From Candidatus Aenigmatarchaeota archaeon (GTDB lineage Archaea; Aenigmatarchaeota; Aenigmatarchaeia; QMZP01): 29,562 bases of DNA. The translations under genes were made by a program, and so were the position numbers. Positions 1 through 7,006 of the stretch are shown in pieces. A model generated the notes under the pieces. It had not been told where the DNA came from and did not search any database. It saw only the letters and a program-made list of their open reading frames with translations. The DNA lies in the NCBI GenBank assembly GCA_003663445.1, contig QMZZ01000001.1, forward strand, positions 1 to 29,562, read 5' to 3'. Every line of letters begins with the position of its first letter. Position 1 is the stretch's first letter.

Positions 1-134
1 GTTATATCCATATGTAGTAATTTTTATCCAGAAAAATCCATATTTAGTAAAAATATAACAGCGTTATTAAAATAAATATACCCACACCCCCAGATAAAAA
101 ATAAAAAAAGAAAAAATAAAAAAATAAAAAAAAA
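1..134. other. Left end: AT-rich non-coding region with short repeats
   Basis: No gene is seen here. Two direct copies of ATCCATATKTAGTAA lie at 6-20 and 36-50, exactly 30 bases apart. ATATAACAGCGTTATTAAA at 53-71 recurs inverted, with one mismatch, at 29517-29535. A C-rich patch (about 79-93) and an A-rich purine tract (97-134) follow. The same order (inverted repeat, C-rich patch, A-rich tract, TATA, ATG) is seen reading in from the right end. This could be a terminal repeat of a linear genome or half of an origin region of a circle opened here. Confidence 0.6.
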
Positions 135-161
135 TTTAAATACCCTTGGATAAATATAGAT
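135..161 (+). promoter_or_regulatory. Promoter for the left-end operon
   Basis: TTTAAATA at 135-142 ends about 20 bases before the ATG at 162, and no Shine-Dalgarno sequence lies between them. This is the spacing of an archaeal TATA box driving a leaderless or nearly leaderless transcript. Confidence 0.6.
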
Positions 162-470
162 ATGGTGGTAAAGCTCGGTGACCTGGAGAAGTTCGTGGCG
201 GATGTGAAGAACAGGACGGGGTTCTGGTTCGAGATACCGGACAAGGAGCTCAAAAAGGAGATAGCGAGGAGGTTCGGCATAAGCAATTACATCCAGAAAA
301 ACATCATAACAGCTTTAGAGGAGTACGGGCTGATAGAGAGGAAAAACCTGAACGTCTGGAAGTGGGCTGCAAACGGCCAGCCGGAAGAAAACAAGGAAGA
401 TCAGGAAGCCGAAAAGGAGGCCGACGAGCTGATAGAGAAGCTCGATAATGCAAAGGCCGAAGAAAAATGA
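162..470 (+). CDS. Winged-helix DNA-binding protein
   Basis: This 102-residue protein is probably a transcription regulator. Residues about 15-70 read as a winged helix: a helical part (DKELKKEIARRFGISNYIQ) with the turn at FGISN, a second helix, then a wing (YGLIERKNLNVWKWA). The last 30 residues are very acidic and likely disordered. It is the first gene in from the left end, matched by another winged-helix gene first in from the right end (29206-29397). The ATG overlaps no upstream gene and follows a TATA box directly. Its stop overlaps the next start (ATGATA), so the two are co-translated. The fold is recognised from pattern only; the target DNA is unknown. Confidence 0.65.
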   Translation: MVVKLGDLEKFVADVKNRTGFWFEIPDKELKKEIARRFGISNYIQKNIITALEEYGLIERKNLNVWKWAANGQPEENKEDQEAEKEADELIEKLDNAKAEEK

Positions 471-655
471 TAGCTCTGGTGCTCAGGTGCCCTCACTGCA
501 GGAGGGAGCAGAAGTACGTGAACTACTTGGTTAGGAGAAGGGATGAGATTTTCGGTAAGAGAAGGGCATGTGTCTGGTGCGGAAAGAGGTTCACGATAAA
601 ATCAGCGAAGCAGGACAACATAGTCAGGGAGATTTGCTTTTTCGGGAGAGGCTAA
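467..655 (+). CDS. Zinc-ribbon protein
   Basis: A 62-residue protein with two Cys pairs, CPHC near residue 8 and CVWC near residue 35, separated by a basic stretch. This is the layout of a zinc ribbon that binds nucleic acid or the transcription machinery. It starts inside the end of the winged-helix gene, so both belong to one operon. Its stop overlaps the end of the convergent methyltransferase by four bases. The family is not recognised beyond the ribbon. Confidence 0.65.
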   Translation: MIALVLRCPHCRREQKYVNYLVRRRDEIFGKRRACVWCGKRFTIKSAKQDNIVREICFFGRG

Positions 656-1932
656 AATTCGATCAGGGTTTTCTGCGAGATTAATGGCTTTATTCTCTTT
701 TCAGCCATCCTGACATACTTCGGGCTGGCTTCTATTCCTATAAATCTCCTTCCAAGCTTTATAGCAACCAGAGCAGTGGTTCCGGTGCCTATAAAGGGAT
801 CGAGAACTATTCCGGGTTCCCACTCATCATTACACTCGCAGCTCTCCCATTTCTGTCTCGGCTTGCCACATTTACTGCATACATATTGAGGACATCCAGC
901 CAAGATCATAGGTTCAACCAACTTTTCCGGGAAATGGGCGAAATGAGCTTCGGGAAAGGCTTGGGTAGGAACGCTCCAAAAATCGCCGGGGTTGGCACCT
1001 TTTAGATCGTTTTTCAAATCTTTTGAAGGGAAGCCTTTTTTGTAGAATGTCTCCCTGATCTTGCTTTTAACAATGTTTTCCAGCAAGACAAAAGGGTTCT
1101 GAGAATCCGGGTTTATTTTGTGCTTGCTTGGGTCGAAATGCTCTTGATTTTTTATAAACCTGACTATACGTTTTATCGTTTCGGGTGACAGCGGTTTTCT
1201 CACTGAATCGAGATCGAAGAAATATTTTTTGTTTTTAACGAACATAAAAATCGGTTCATAAGTTGTTGTGAATCTATCTTTTACCGACTCAGGCTTGTGG
1301 TTCGGTTTAAACCAAATGATTACATTCCTCAATATAAACCCTAATTCATCCACACAGCGAATAACAAACCTGAAATTTTGAAGTGCCATGCATTTAGGAG
1401 TTATACTTGCGTTAGGTGGCTTTCCTTTAATATATCTCTCATCTATTCCTGCTGGTTTTTGGAAACCTGTTTTGCTTGGATGTTTTGCACCCCAACCTTG
1501 CAGTGAACCACCATAGCAATCCCCATGATTCCAAAAAATAACCCCTCTCTTCTTAAGAACTCTTTTTAGTTCTCGCATTATTTCCAAAAGATGGTCAAGA
1601 TATAAATCTAAAGTCGGTTCAAGTCCTAATTGACCATACCAAGCACCACATTTTTTGCAGAACATTCCGAGGGACAGGTGAGCGGATGGTATGCTCTTTT
1701 TCCGTTTTCCATCATCGTTTCCTCCCGATACCCATTCATGTTCGCAGTTTGGATCTCCATCCCAAACTCTCCACGTCTCTTGACCGTAGTTTCTCAGTCC
1801 CCAGTACGGCGGTGAGGTGATAATGCAGTCAACTGATTCATCTGGCAGCTTTTTGAGAACTTCGAGTGCATCGCCCAGAACAATCTGATTTACAGGCAAA
1901 TCTCCCGGCTTAAGGTCTTCTGCCCTTATCAT
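652..1932 (-). CDS. Site-specific DNA methyltransferase (TSPPY type)
   Basis: This 426-residue enzyme transfers a methyl group from S-adenosylmethionine to an amino group in DNA. The catalytic motif IV TSPPYWG is at residues 39-45 and the SAM-binding motif DPFIGTGTT at about 378-386. This order (IV, recognition part, then X and I) is that of the beta class. The TSPPY form is common in N4-cytosine enzymes, but N6-adenine cannot be excluded. Two Cys clusters, CKKC near residue 92 and a C-rich stretch near 350, suggest zinc-binding inserts. No partner restriction endonuclease is nearby, so it probably modifies the viral genome or acts as an orphan. It is last in a three-gene minus-strand operon after two tiny genes. 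Confidence 0.93.
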   Translation of the reverse strand: MIRAEDLKPGDLPVNQIVLGDALEVLKKLPDESVDCIITSPPYWGLRNYGQETWRVWDGDPNCEHEWVSGGNDDGKRKKSIPSAHLSLGMFCKKCGAWYGQLGLEPTLDLYLDHLLEIMRELKRVLKKRGVIFWNHGDCYGGSLQGWGAKHPSKTGFQKPAGIDERYIKGKPPNASITPKCMALQNFRFVIRCVDELGFILRNVIIWFKPNHKPESVKDRFTTTYEPIFMFVKNKKYFFDLDSVRKPLSPETIKRIVRFIKNQEHFDPSKHKINPDSQNPFVLLENIVKSKIRETFYKKGFPSKDLKNDLKGANPGDFWSVPTQAFPEAHFAHFPEKLVEPMILAGCPQYVCSKCGKPRQKWESCECNDEWEPGIVLDPFIGTGTTALVAIKLGRRFIGIEASPKYVRMAEKRIKPLISQKTLIEF

Positions 1933-2017
1933 TTTTTAAAAACTCCTCAAGAAAGGTTTGCCTTGAATGGTCGTCCCAGTACGGGCTGCACATCCTTCTC
2001 CTGAGCCTTTTTTTCAT
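1910..2017 (-). CDS. Small basic protein between regulator and methyltransferase
   Basis: A 35-residue basic protein (begins MKKRLRRRMC). It starts in an ATGA overlap with the ribbon-helix-helix-like gene and runs 23 bases into the methyltransferase gene, so it bridges the two. It may be a real peptide or only a device for translational coupling. No family is recognised. Confidence 0.45.
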   Translation of the reverse strand: MKKRLRRRMCSPYWDDHSRQTFLEEFLKNDKGRRP

Positions 2018-2187
2018 ACCAAATCCTTAAACATGGACGGGTAGCACTTGTAGGCCTTGACGAACTTCTCTATGGTCTTCTTGTACCCGCCCAGCTCGAC
2101 AGATATCTTCTTGAACTCCACCTTGAGATCCTCTGGAACAACTATCTTTATGACTGACTTTTGGGAACTTGGTAACCTTTCTACCAT
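2014..2187 (-). CDS. Ribbon-helix-helix-like regulator
   Basis: A 57-residue protein with a short strand (SVIKIVVPED) followed by two predicted helices with a glycine turn (ISVELGGYKKTIEKFV). This order is typical of ribbon-helix-helix repressors, which bind DNA as dimers through the strand. It starts about 22 bases from a TATA box shared with the virion operon, with no Shine-Dalgarno sequence, so it is leaderless. From this position it could repress its own operon, which includes the methyltransferase, and the divergent structural genes. The fold is inferred, not proven. Confidence 0.55.
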   Translation of the reverse strand: MVERLPSSQKSVIKIVVPEDLKVEFKKISVELGGYKKTIEKFVKAYKCYPSMFKDLV

Positions 2188-2264
2188 ATATATTTTTATA
2201 CTCTGGGGTATTTAAATCTTTACAGAGAGAGCGATCAAAAAAATGAAAGGAGGGTAAAAAGGGA
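2188..2264. promoter_or_regulatory. Divergent promoter: methyltransferase operon and virion operon
   Basis: TATTTAAAT at 2209-2217 reads as a TATA box on both strands. On the minus strand it sits the leaderless distance from the ATG at 2187. On the plus strand it drives a leader with GGAGGG at 2249-2254 ahead of the ATG at 2265. The leader also holds a five-codon frame (2243-2257, MKGG then stop) that contains the Shine-Dalgarno sequence. Confidence 0.6.
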
Positions 2265-2783
2265 ATGCCTGTTTCCACGAAGTTCACCCTCGAGCAGGCA
2301 CGGGCCCTTGAGGAAAAGCTCAAGGAAGAGCTGATCCGAAGGGCAATCGAGCAGAAAGTGATCACCTCGAGGGAAGAAGCGGTGATCAGGGACATAATCC
2401 CTGACGTCGATCTCGGGGCAACCAGAAACGTCTGGGAGCAGACCCTCGCAACCGCAGACGCCTACAACGACGTCTACAGTGTAACCCTTCCAGACAAGAA
2501 GGTCATCGGGTTCTACGGCTTCAAGACAAAGGCCTCGACCCCCGTGGTCACAGCGGTAAAGTTTGCCCTGGGTACCGGCGGGGCAAAGGTCAAGGACATC
2601 TGGCAGGTTGAGACGGCACACACCGAGCTCAACGCAGAGGCAAGGGCAATAGTGCCCATCATCTACAACAAGTCCGAGACAGTAACGATCAGCATGTACA
2701 ACTCAGGGTCAGCAGGTGCGACTGACAACGTGATTCTCCTCGGGTTCGTGGTCGAGCCGAAGGGTGAGCTCGTAACGCAGTAG
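2265..2783 (+). CDS. Candidate major virion protein (capsid-like A)
   Basis: A 172-residue protein with a charged helical N-terminus (residues about 8-48) followed by a beta-rich region from about 70 to the end. It ends with VILLGFVVEPKGEL, which resembles VRLVGFRFVLEPL near the end of the 165-residue protein two genes downstream, suggesting a shared fold. It is first in the operon behind a strong Shine-Dalgarno sequence, uses mainly GC-ending codons and has no cysteine. These traits fit a major capsid or other abundant virion protein, possibly a jelly roll. No specific family is recognised; the assignment rests on position, composition and length. Confidence 0.5.
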   Translation: MPVSTKFTLEQARALEEKLKEELIRRAIEQKVITSREEAVIRDIIPDVDLGATRNVWEQTLATADAYNDVYSVTLPDKKVIGFYGFKTKASTPVVTAVKFALGTGGAKVKDIWQVETAHTELNAEARAIVPIIYNKSETVTISMYNSGSAGATDNVILLGFVVEPKGELVTQ

Positions 2784-2793
2784 GAGGGTTTGA

Positions 2794-2886
2794 ATGCCAA
2801 GGAAAAAGAAGGAAGGGGAGCAAGACAGACCGACTTCCCCGATAGGGGTAGTCAATAGACTCAAGCTAAAAAAGTTAAGGAGGTAA
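2794..2886 (+). CDS. Small basic virion-operon peptide
   Basis: A 30-residue peptide, rich in Lys and Arg at both ends (starts MPRKKKEG, ends KLKKLRR). TAGGAGGG lies six bases before its ATG. Its last codons AGG AGG TAA form the Shine-Dalgarno sequence of the next gene. Sandwiched between two capsid-like genes, it may neutralise packaged DNA or be a scaffold peptide; this is inference. Confidence 0.55.
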   Translation: MPRKKKEGEQDRPTSPIGVVNRLKLKKLRR

Positions 2887-2889
2887 AAA

Positions 2890-3387
2890 ATGGGCTACAT
2901 CCACAAGGTAGACCTGGAACCGGTAGCTCTGCCTGGAGAGAACATAGTGATCCTGCCGGACAACAAGCCCTTCAGGGTCGCCTGGATTGAGCCCCTGCCC
3001 GCGATAGACAAGGACTTCGGCAGCCTCGCGGCCGGGGCCGAGACCGGGGACACGGAGGTCACGGACGTCTACACAGACGAGAACCAGCTCGTTCAGTTCA
3101 GGATAATACCCCTGGACGACGTCGAGGTCACGGTCAAGCAGCCGAGAGCCAAGGGAAGGTGGGTCACCAAGGTGGTTCAGGCAAAGCTCATAAAGGACAA
3201 CCCCCACGACAACCTCGCGGAGATGTTCCAGTTCGAGGACCGGGGCCTGTTCTTCAACGTGAAGAACCCGACCAGCTACACCCTTCCGGCCTCGAGGGTC
3301 AGGCTCGTCGGGTTCAGGTTCGTTCTCGAGCCGCTCTCCGAGATGCCGGAGAAAAAGACCTACGTGGTCGTGGGAGGAAACGAATAG
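2890..3387 (+). CDS. Candidate virion protein (capsid-like B)
   Basis: A 165-residue beta-rich protein without cysteine. It alternates short hydrophobic strands and turns throughout and ends with VRLVGFRFVLEPL, resembling the C-terminal region of the 172-residue protein upstream. GGAGGT five bases before the ATG indicates strong translation. Paired, related beta-rich proteins next to each other recall the two single-jelly-roll capsid proteins of sphaerolipovirus-like particles, but the packaging ATPase usual for those viruses is absent. The capsid role is inference. Confidence 0.5.
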   Translation: MGYIHKVDLEPVALPGENIVILPDNKPFRVAWIEPLPAIDKDFGSLAAGAETGDTEVTDVYTDENQLVQFRIIPLDDVEVTVKQPRAKGRWVTKVVQAKLIKDNPHDNLAEMFQFEDRGLFFNVKNPTSYTLPASRVRLVGFRFVLEPLSEMPEKKTYVVVGGNE

Positions 3388-3399
3388 GAGGTGTGAGAA

Positions 3400-3720
3400 A
3401 TGGTCAGGAAAGGTGGTAATGCCTCGATAACCGCCGCCGACACCGACACCACGATCTACTCGGTGACTTCAGGAAGGGCCTTCGAGCCCAGTGTGATAAT
3501 AATAACGAACAACTCCGGCGCGACGGCGAGGGTCAGGATATGGGACGGTGCCTCCGCGACCGGAACCAAGTGGCTTGACGTGATGGTTGCCAACGGGGAG
3601 ACCGTCCAGCTCAACAACATAGAGGGAATGAGGTTCTACACCTCTGTGACGGCTCAGTCGGACAACGCCGGGGCAGAGCCCGCTCACGTCTGGGTCTTCG
3701 TCGGCGGGGAAGAGGAGTGA
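3400..3720 (+). CDS. Small beta-sandwich virion protein, decoration-like
   Basis: A 106-residue protein. The pattern ITAADTDTTIYSV, then a strand with IIITNNSG, then ARVRIWDG, and an acidic VGGEEE end resembles small structural proteins common in phage and archaeal virus structural operons. It lacks a signal peptide and cysteines. A GGAGGTGT sequence lies seven bases before its ATG, directly after the capsid-like B gene. A decoration or minor capsid role is likely but unproven. Confidence 0.55.
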   Translation: MVRKGGNASITAADTDTTIYSVTSGRAFEPSVIIITNNSGATARVRIWDGASATGTKWLDVMVANGETVQLNNIEGMRFYTSVTAQSDNAGAEPAHVWVFVGGEEE

Positions 3721-3748
3721 ATTTATTTTTAAGCCGCCAAAACTAAAT
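3721..3748 (+). promoter_or_regulatory. Possible internal promoter of the virion operon
   Basis: ATTTATTTTTAA right after the stop at 3720 is the only AT-rich patch in this part of the operon. It sits at TATA distance from ATGs at 3749 and 3765, so the fibre-side genes may have their own transcript. Confidence 0.4.
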
Positions 3749-3764
3749 ATGGGCAGTCGGAGGT

Positions 3765-3866
3765 ATGGAAGAAAAAATGGAAGTCCTGGCCAGGAAGGGC
3801 GACAAGGAGCTCAGGGGCTACATTAAGTGCAACTACGGGAAGGTGAGGGTTGAGATAAAAGAATGA
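3765..3866 (+). CDS. Small basic protein
   Basis: A 33-residue frame with GC-ending codons like its neighbours, ending with KVRVEIKE and overlapping the next gene as ATGA. The start is uncertain. GGAGGT at 3759-3764 abuts the ATG at 3765 and is 12 bases from an in-frame ATG at 3777 (29 residues). A leaderless ATG at 3749 opens a different 25-residue frame that looks non-coding. No family is recognised. Confidence 0.5.
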   Translation: MEEKMEVLARKGDKELRGYIKCNYGKVRVEIKE

Positions 3867-4321
3867 CCTGCACACTTTGGGAGGGGATACTGCTCAGGCA
3901 GTATTCCAACCTGGTGGAGGACCTGCAGATGGTTTTCGACATTCCTGGGAACACCTCGGTCACCCTTCGCTACAGCCCGCCTGAAAGGTATGTTTTCATA
4001 CCGATATACAGTGTTTCCGGCCGCCAGCCCTACGGGGAGCTGATGATCAGCGCATGGATAGACGGGGAAACCCTCTGGAGCAACATAGTGTCCTCGGCCT
4101 CCCTCGAGGTTTTGATGCCATCCTCGGACTTCAGGCCGGTCAAGAGGGAGATGAGGATGGACATAACCAACCTCTCATCCTCGACCAACACCGTGGACTT
4201 CCTCGTGGGCGGGGCCCTGATCAGGGTCGAGGACTACGGCCAGTTCGTGGAGGAGATAACCGGGAGGAAGCTTATCAGGAAGCTCGAGGAGCTCATAGAG
4301 GTTCTTAAAGGAAGGCGGTAA
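3863..4321 (+). CDS. Virion-operon protein with C-terminal helix
   Basis: A 152-residue protein of unknown family. Residues about 20-120 are beta-rich (NTSVTLRYSPPERYVFIPIY and similar strands). The last 25 residues form an amphipathic helix (TGRKLIRKLEELIEVLKGR) suited to oligomerisation or binding a partner. It starts in an ATGA overlap with the 33-residue gene. The position between decoration-like and fibre-like genes suggests a structural, perhaps vertex or spike-base, protein. This is context only. Confidence 0.5.
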   Translation: MTCTLWEGILLRQYSNLVEDLQMVFDIPGNTSVTLRYSPPERYVFIPIYSVSGRQPYGELMISAWIDGETLWSNIVSSASLEVLMPSSDFRPVKREMRMDITNLSSSTNTVDFLVGGALIRVEDYGQFVEEITGRKLIRKLEELIEVLKGRR

Positions 4322-4330
4322 AAATAAAAT

Positions 4331-4696
4331 ATGGGCGAGTTCAGGGTAAACCCGGTCGAAATCTGGTCAGGCAGTTACAGGGCCGGGATTACCTCGGCCT
4401 CCAGGATCATGGTGGACGCCCTTCCGTCCCCGCTGACTTCCCCCACGATAGTAAACTTCACCACCAGCGGATCTTCCGCCTGGGAGCTGGCCGCCACCCT
4501 GCCCTCCACGGCAAGGTCCTTTACCATAAAGTGCAGGGACATGTCCGCGGAGATAGACTTCGCCTACTCCGCCTCCCCGAGCACCTGGATCACCCTCTGG
4601 CCGGGCCTGGTCTACTCCGTGGACGCCAGGCCCCCCGCCATCTACGTTAGGGACAGGGGGACCCCCGTGGTGGTCGAGATAGAGTACTGGGAGTGA
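4331..4696 (+). CDS. Beta-rich virion-operon protein
   Basis: A 121-residue protein, rich in Ser, Thr and Pro with regular short strands (SFTIKCRDMSAEIDFAY, TPVVVEIEYWE). Nine bases separate it from the upstream gene, and one base separates its stop from the fibre-like gene. Its pattern recalls small receptor-side or spike-collar sandwich proteins, but I do not recognise the family. Confidence 0.5.
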   Translation: MGEFRVNPVEIWSGSYRAGITSASRIMVDALPSPLTSPTIVNFTTSGSSAWELAATLPSTARSFTIKCRDMSAEIDFAYSASPSTWITLWPGLVYSVDARPPAIYVRDRGTPVVVEIEYWE

Positions 4697-4697
4697 G

Positions 4698-5633
4698 ATG
4701 GCAAGAGCGATTTTCGTCGGGCTGAGAAGGACAGGAGATTCGGTTGGAACCGTTGATACAGGGACGTCTCTAAACAGGTACAGGTTCAACCAGCCCGCGG
4801 GGACGGTTCAGGACAACAACTCGGTGGTTTCCCTCGGCGGGGAGTACGACGGGTCCCTGGCGACCTTCGGCTTCCCGGCGAACACCCTCTCGGCCCAGCT
4901 GTTCTGCCAGGCGAGGAACGACGGGACCGCAACGATCTACGCCGGAGTGATGGGGTGGTGCGACACGAACAGGAACCCCTACGAGATGATAGCCGTGGGC
5001 GGGGCAGCCTACGGTGCGGGGGCCTACGGGCTTTACTTCGGCGGCGGAACCTCCGCGGACCCGATAGAGTGCCTGGCCTACATAGACGGGTACTCGAGCA
5101 ACCACGGGCTCTGGGTCAATCAGAGGTACTCCGGCTCTCCCGTGGCGACCTTTCAGTATTCCGGATCGTCCGTTCTGGAGATTCAGCACGACAGGGTGAA
5201 CATAAACGAAGACGTTTACTTCGGGACCGGTGGGATGATGATGAACCTCAGCCAAAACCAGGTGAAAGCTTCGCGGTTTACGACACTGGACAACAGCAAC
5301 GCCGAGTTCGCCGGAATGGGCTACGGGAGGCTGAAGTATTACGCCTCGTGCAGCTACTCACTCGGCTCCGCTCACAACTTCTACAGCTACATGACAGACG
5401 ACAACGTCGCGACGGTTTCCGTGGACACAACAACAAACGGCCACACGGTGAACAACCTGATAATCTTCAAGGTCGACGGAACGGAAAAATTCAGCATAAA
5501 TCCCGAGGGGATAGTGAACTACGCCGGATCCATGGGCGATTCAACAAAAGATCCCCGAACGGACGCTCCCGACGACTGGGTGGAAATAAAAATAAACGGG
5601 ACAACATATTATATTCCGGCATATTCAGCATGA
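4698..5633 (+). CDS. Fibre-like surface protein
   Basis: A 311-residue protein rich in Gly, Ser, Tyr, Asn and Thr. The middle (about 60-170) has glycine-rich strands. The C-terminal third has the layout seen at the end of many phage tail fibres: a strand pair VDGTEKFSINPEGIVNYAG, then a D/P-rich turn and WVEIKINGTTYYIPAY. This C-terminal pattern usually marks the trimer tip or the part before an intramolecular chaperone, which is absent here. It probably binds the host surface. The next gene starts inside its stop (GCATGATAG). No chaperone gene is obvious, though the following coiled-coil genes could help. Confidence 0.6.
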   Translation: MARAIFVGLRRTGDSVGTVDTGTSLNRYRFNQPAGTVQDNNSVVSLGGEYDGSLATFGFPANTLSAQLFCQARNDGTATIYAGVMGWCDTNRNPYEMIAVGGAAYGAGAYGLYFGGGTSADPIECLAYIDGYSSNHGLWVNQRYSGSPVATFQYSGSSVLEIQHDRVNINEDVYFGTGGMMMNLSQNQVKASRFTTLDNSNAEFAGMGYGRLKYYASCSYSLGSAHNFYSYMTDDNVATVSVDTTTNGHTVNNLIIFKVDGTEKFSINPEGIVNYAGSMGDSTKDPRTDAPDDWVEIKINGTTYYIPAYSA

Positions 5634-5848
5634 TAGAGATAGAGCCGAAACGGGATGAGAAGGGGAATATTGTTAGAGGAGTTTGGATACGCAAGGGCCT
5701 AACCGAGACCATAAACGAGACCCAGCTGAACATAGAGATATCCAGGCTCGAGAGGGCGGTGGACGACCTGAAGGCGAGGCTCGACTTCCTGAAGCGGGTC
5801 AGGGCCGAGATAGAGAGGCGAAAGGCGGAGCTCGAGAAGTCGGCATGA
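5630..5848 (+). CDS. Coiled-coil protein after the fibre gene
   Basis: A 72-residue protein. Residues about 8-24 form a strand pair (GNIVRGVWIRKGLTETI) and residues about 30-70 a strong heptad coiled coil (IEISRLERAVDDLKARLDFL). It starts by ATGATA overlap with the fibre-like gene and ends in an ATGA overlap with the next gene. Its size and position suit a trimerisation or assembly partner of the fibre. Function inferred. Confidence 0.6.
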   Translation: MIEIEPKRDEKGNIVRGVWIRKGLTETINETQLNIEISRLERAVDDLKARLDFLKRVRAEIERRKAELEKSA

Positions 5849-6060
5849 AGTACAGGGTGGAGAAGCTCGAGGACATCTACCAGCTCCTCAAGCCGGACCC
5901 AGACGGAGGATGGTTCAGGCAGGGGAGGAAGTACACCTGGAAGGGCCTTTTGAACAGGGCAGAAACCGCGGGGATGCAGGGGGACGAGCTCGAGAGGGGC
6001 TTCGGGCTGACCGACGAGGAGTGGGAGGCCGTTCTGGAGAGGTACGAGAGATTTAAATAA
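5845..6060 (+). CDS. Small acidic helical protein
   Basis: A 71-residue protein, translationally coupled (ATGA) to the coiled-coil gene. It is helical, with motifs KLEDIYQLLKPDPDGGWFR and GLTDEEWEAVLERYERF. The last codons (AGATTTAAATAA) double as the TATA box of the next gene. The family is not recognised; a fibre-assembly role is possible. Confidence 0.55.
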   Translation: MKYRVEKLEDIYQLLKPDPDGGWFRQGRKYTWKGLLNRAETAGMQGDELERGFGLTDEEWEAVLERYERFK

Positions 6061-6077
6061 AAAGCCCAATTCTTAAT
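6050..6077 (+). promoter_or_regulatory. Promoter inside the preceding stop region
   Basis: ATTTAAATA at 6051-6059 overlaps the stop of the 71-residue gene and lies about 20 bases before the leaderless ATG at 6078. Confidence 0.65.
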
Positions 6078-6974
6078 ATGGCTGTGTGGAGTGATGACTT
6101 CAGCGAGGATACGAGCCAGAACTACGCAATCCTGTGGAGAAATGTGACCGGCGGGCGCGGTTATGGAAACCCACCCGAATCCACAAGCATTACAGTTTCC
6201 GATGGATATTTGACAGCAGAAATTACGAACAGTGGCTACTGCAAGGGAATAGTTTACCTCAAGGCCAAGCCAACGGTAAATCCGCTGACAGAAAACTTTG
6301 TAATAGAGGTCAGGGGAAGGTCTCATGGTTGGGACGGGTTCGCGTCTGGCATAACCCTTGCGGTGGACAGGGTTCCAGAAGGAAGCGGAAATTTTGAAAA
6401 GTTTATAAGATTCGTTTACTCCACCTACCCGTCTCCGGATAGGATAGAGCTTCAAACCCATCAGAGAACCCTGGTAAGCATGGACTCTGATGTAGACACG
6501 GAAAAGACTATGTGCACCTTCGGGCCATGGAACAAATTTAGGATAGAGAAGGATGGCACCTGGTGGAAATTTTTTTTCAACGACAATCTTATCTGGGAGG
6601 GTGAAATTCCGGAAGCGGATGAGGAGATGTACATAGGCTTCACTGTGGATGTGACTTCAGGCGAATCCGGATGGACGGCAATAAACACTTACGATGATTA
6701 CTACTTCGCTCTTTATCCGTTTGGAGAAATAACCAACATCTCATCACCAAGCTCCGCCCACGCTGGGGATTCTCTGAGTGTTAGTGTAGATGTGAAAAAC
6801 ACCGGCTCGGATGGCACTATTTGGTGCAGGCTGGTGGACACCTACGACGACTCGGAGATAGGCATAAGACAGGAATCGTACCTTGCTTCCGAGGAAATAA
6901 AAACATTTTCTTGGGTTATAACCATGCCTAACAGGGACTTGACAGTTAGAGTCGAGGCAGGTCACGAGGAGTAG
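6078..6974 (+). CDS. Adhesin-like protein: lectin-like domain plus Ig-like domain
   Basis: A 298-residue protein in two parts. Residues 1-213 look like a concanavalin/LamG-type sandwich (begins with WSDDFSED, later WNKFRIEKDGTWWKFFFND and VIEVRGR), typical of carbohydrate binding. Residues about 214-298 form an Ig-like, CARDB-type domain (GDSLSVSVDVKNTGSDG, then TIWCRLVDTYDD, ending LTVRVEAGHEE). That second domain is closely matched by the stand-alone protein at 9697-10011 on the other strand. Codon use is less GC-rich than upstream. It has its own leaderless promoter. Host-glycan binding is inferred; no membrane segment is visible. Confidence 0.6.
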   Translation: MAVWSDDFSEDTSQNYAILWRNVTGGRGYGNPPESTSITVSDGYLTAEITNSGYCKGIVYLKAKPTVNPLTENFVIEVRGRSHGWDGFASGITLAVDRVPEGSGNFEKFIRFVYSTYPSPDRIELQTHQRTLVSMDSDVDTEKTMCTFGPWNKFRIEKDGTWWKFFFNDNLIWEGEIPEADEEMYIGFTVDVTSGESGWTAINTYDDYYFALYPFGEITNISSPSSAHAGDSLSVSVDVKNTGSDGTIWCRLVDTYDDSEIGIRQESYLASEEIKTFSWVITMPNRDLTVRVEAGHEE

Positions 6975-7006
6975 AAAGTATTTAAATACCAAATCCAATT
7001 TTCGAT
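6975..7006 (+). promoter_or_regulatory. Promoter for the two-gene membrane unit
   Basis: TATTTAAATAC at 6979-6989 lies about 18 bases before the ATG at 7007. No Shine-Dalgarno sequence is present, so the transcript is probably leaderless. Confidence 0.65.

Noticed and set aside
3749..3826. Leaderless 25-residue frame (MGSRRYGRK...)
   Set aside because: It is at the right distance from a TATA-like patch, but codon choice favours the overlapping frame that begins at 3765 and couples to the next gene.
4955..5629. Arg-rich frame overlapping the fibre-like gene
   Set aside because: Only its end (from ATG 5630) is coding; the upstream part is an out-of-frame reading of the fibre gene.
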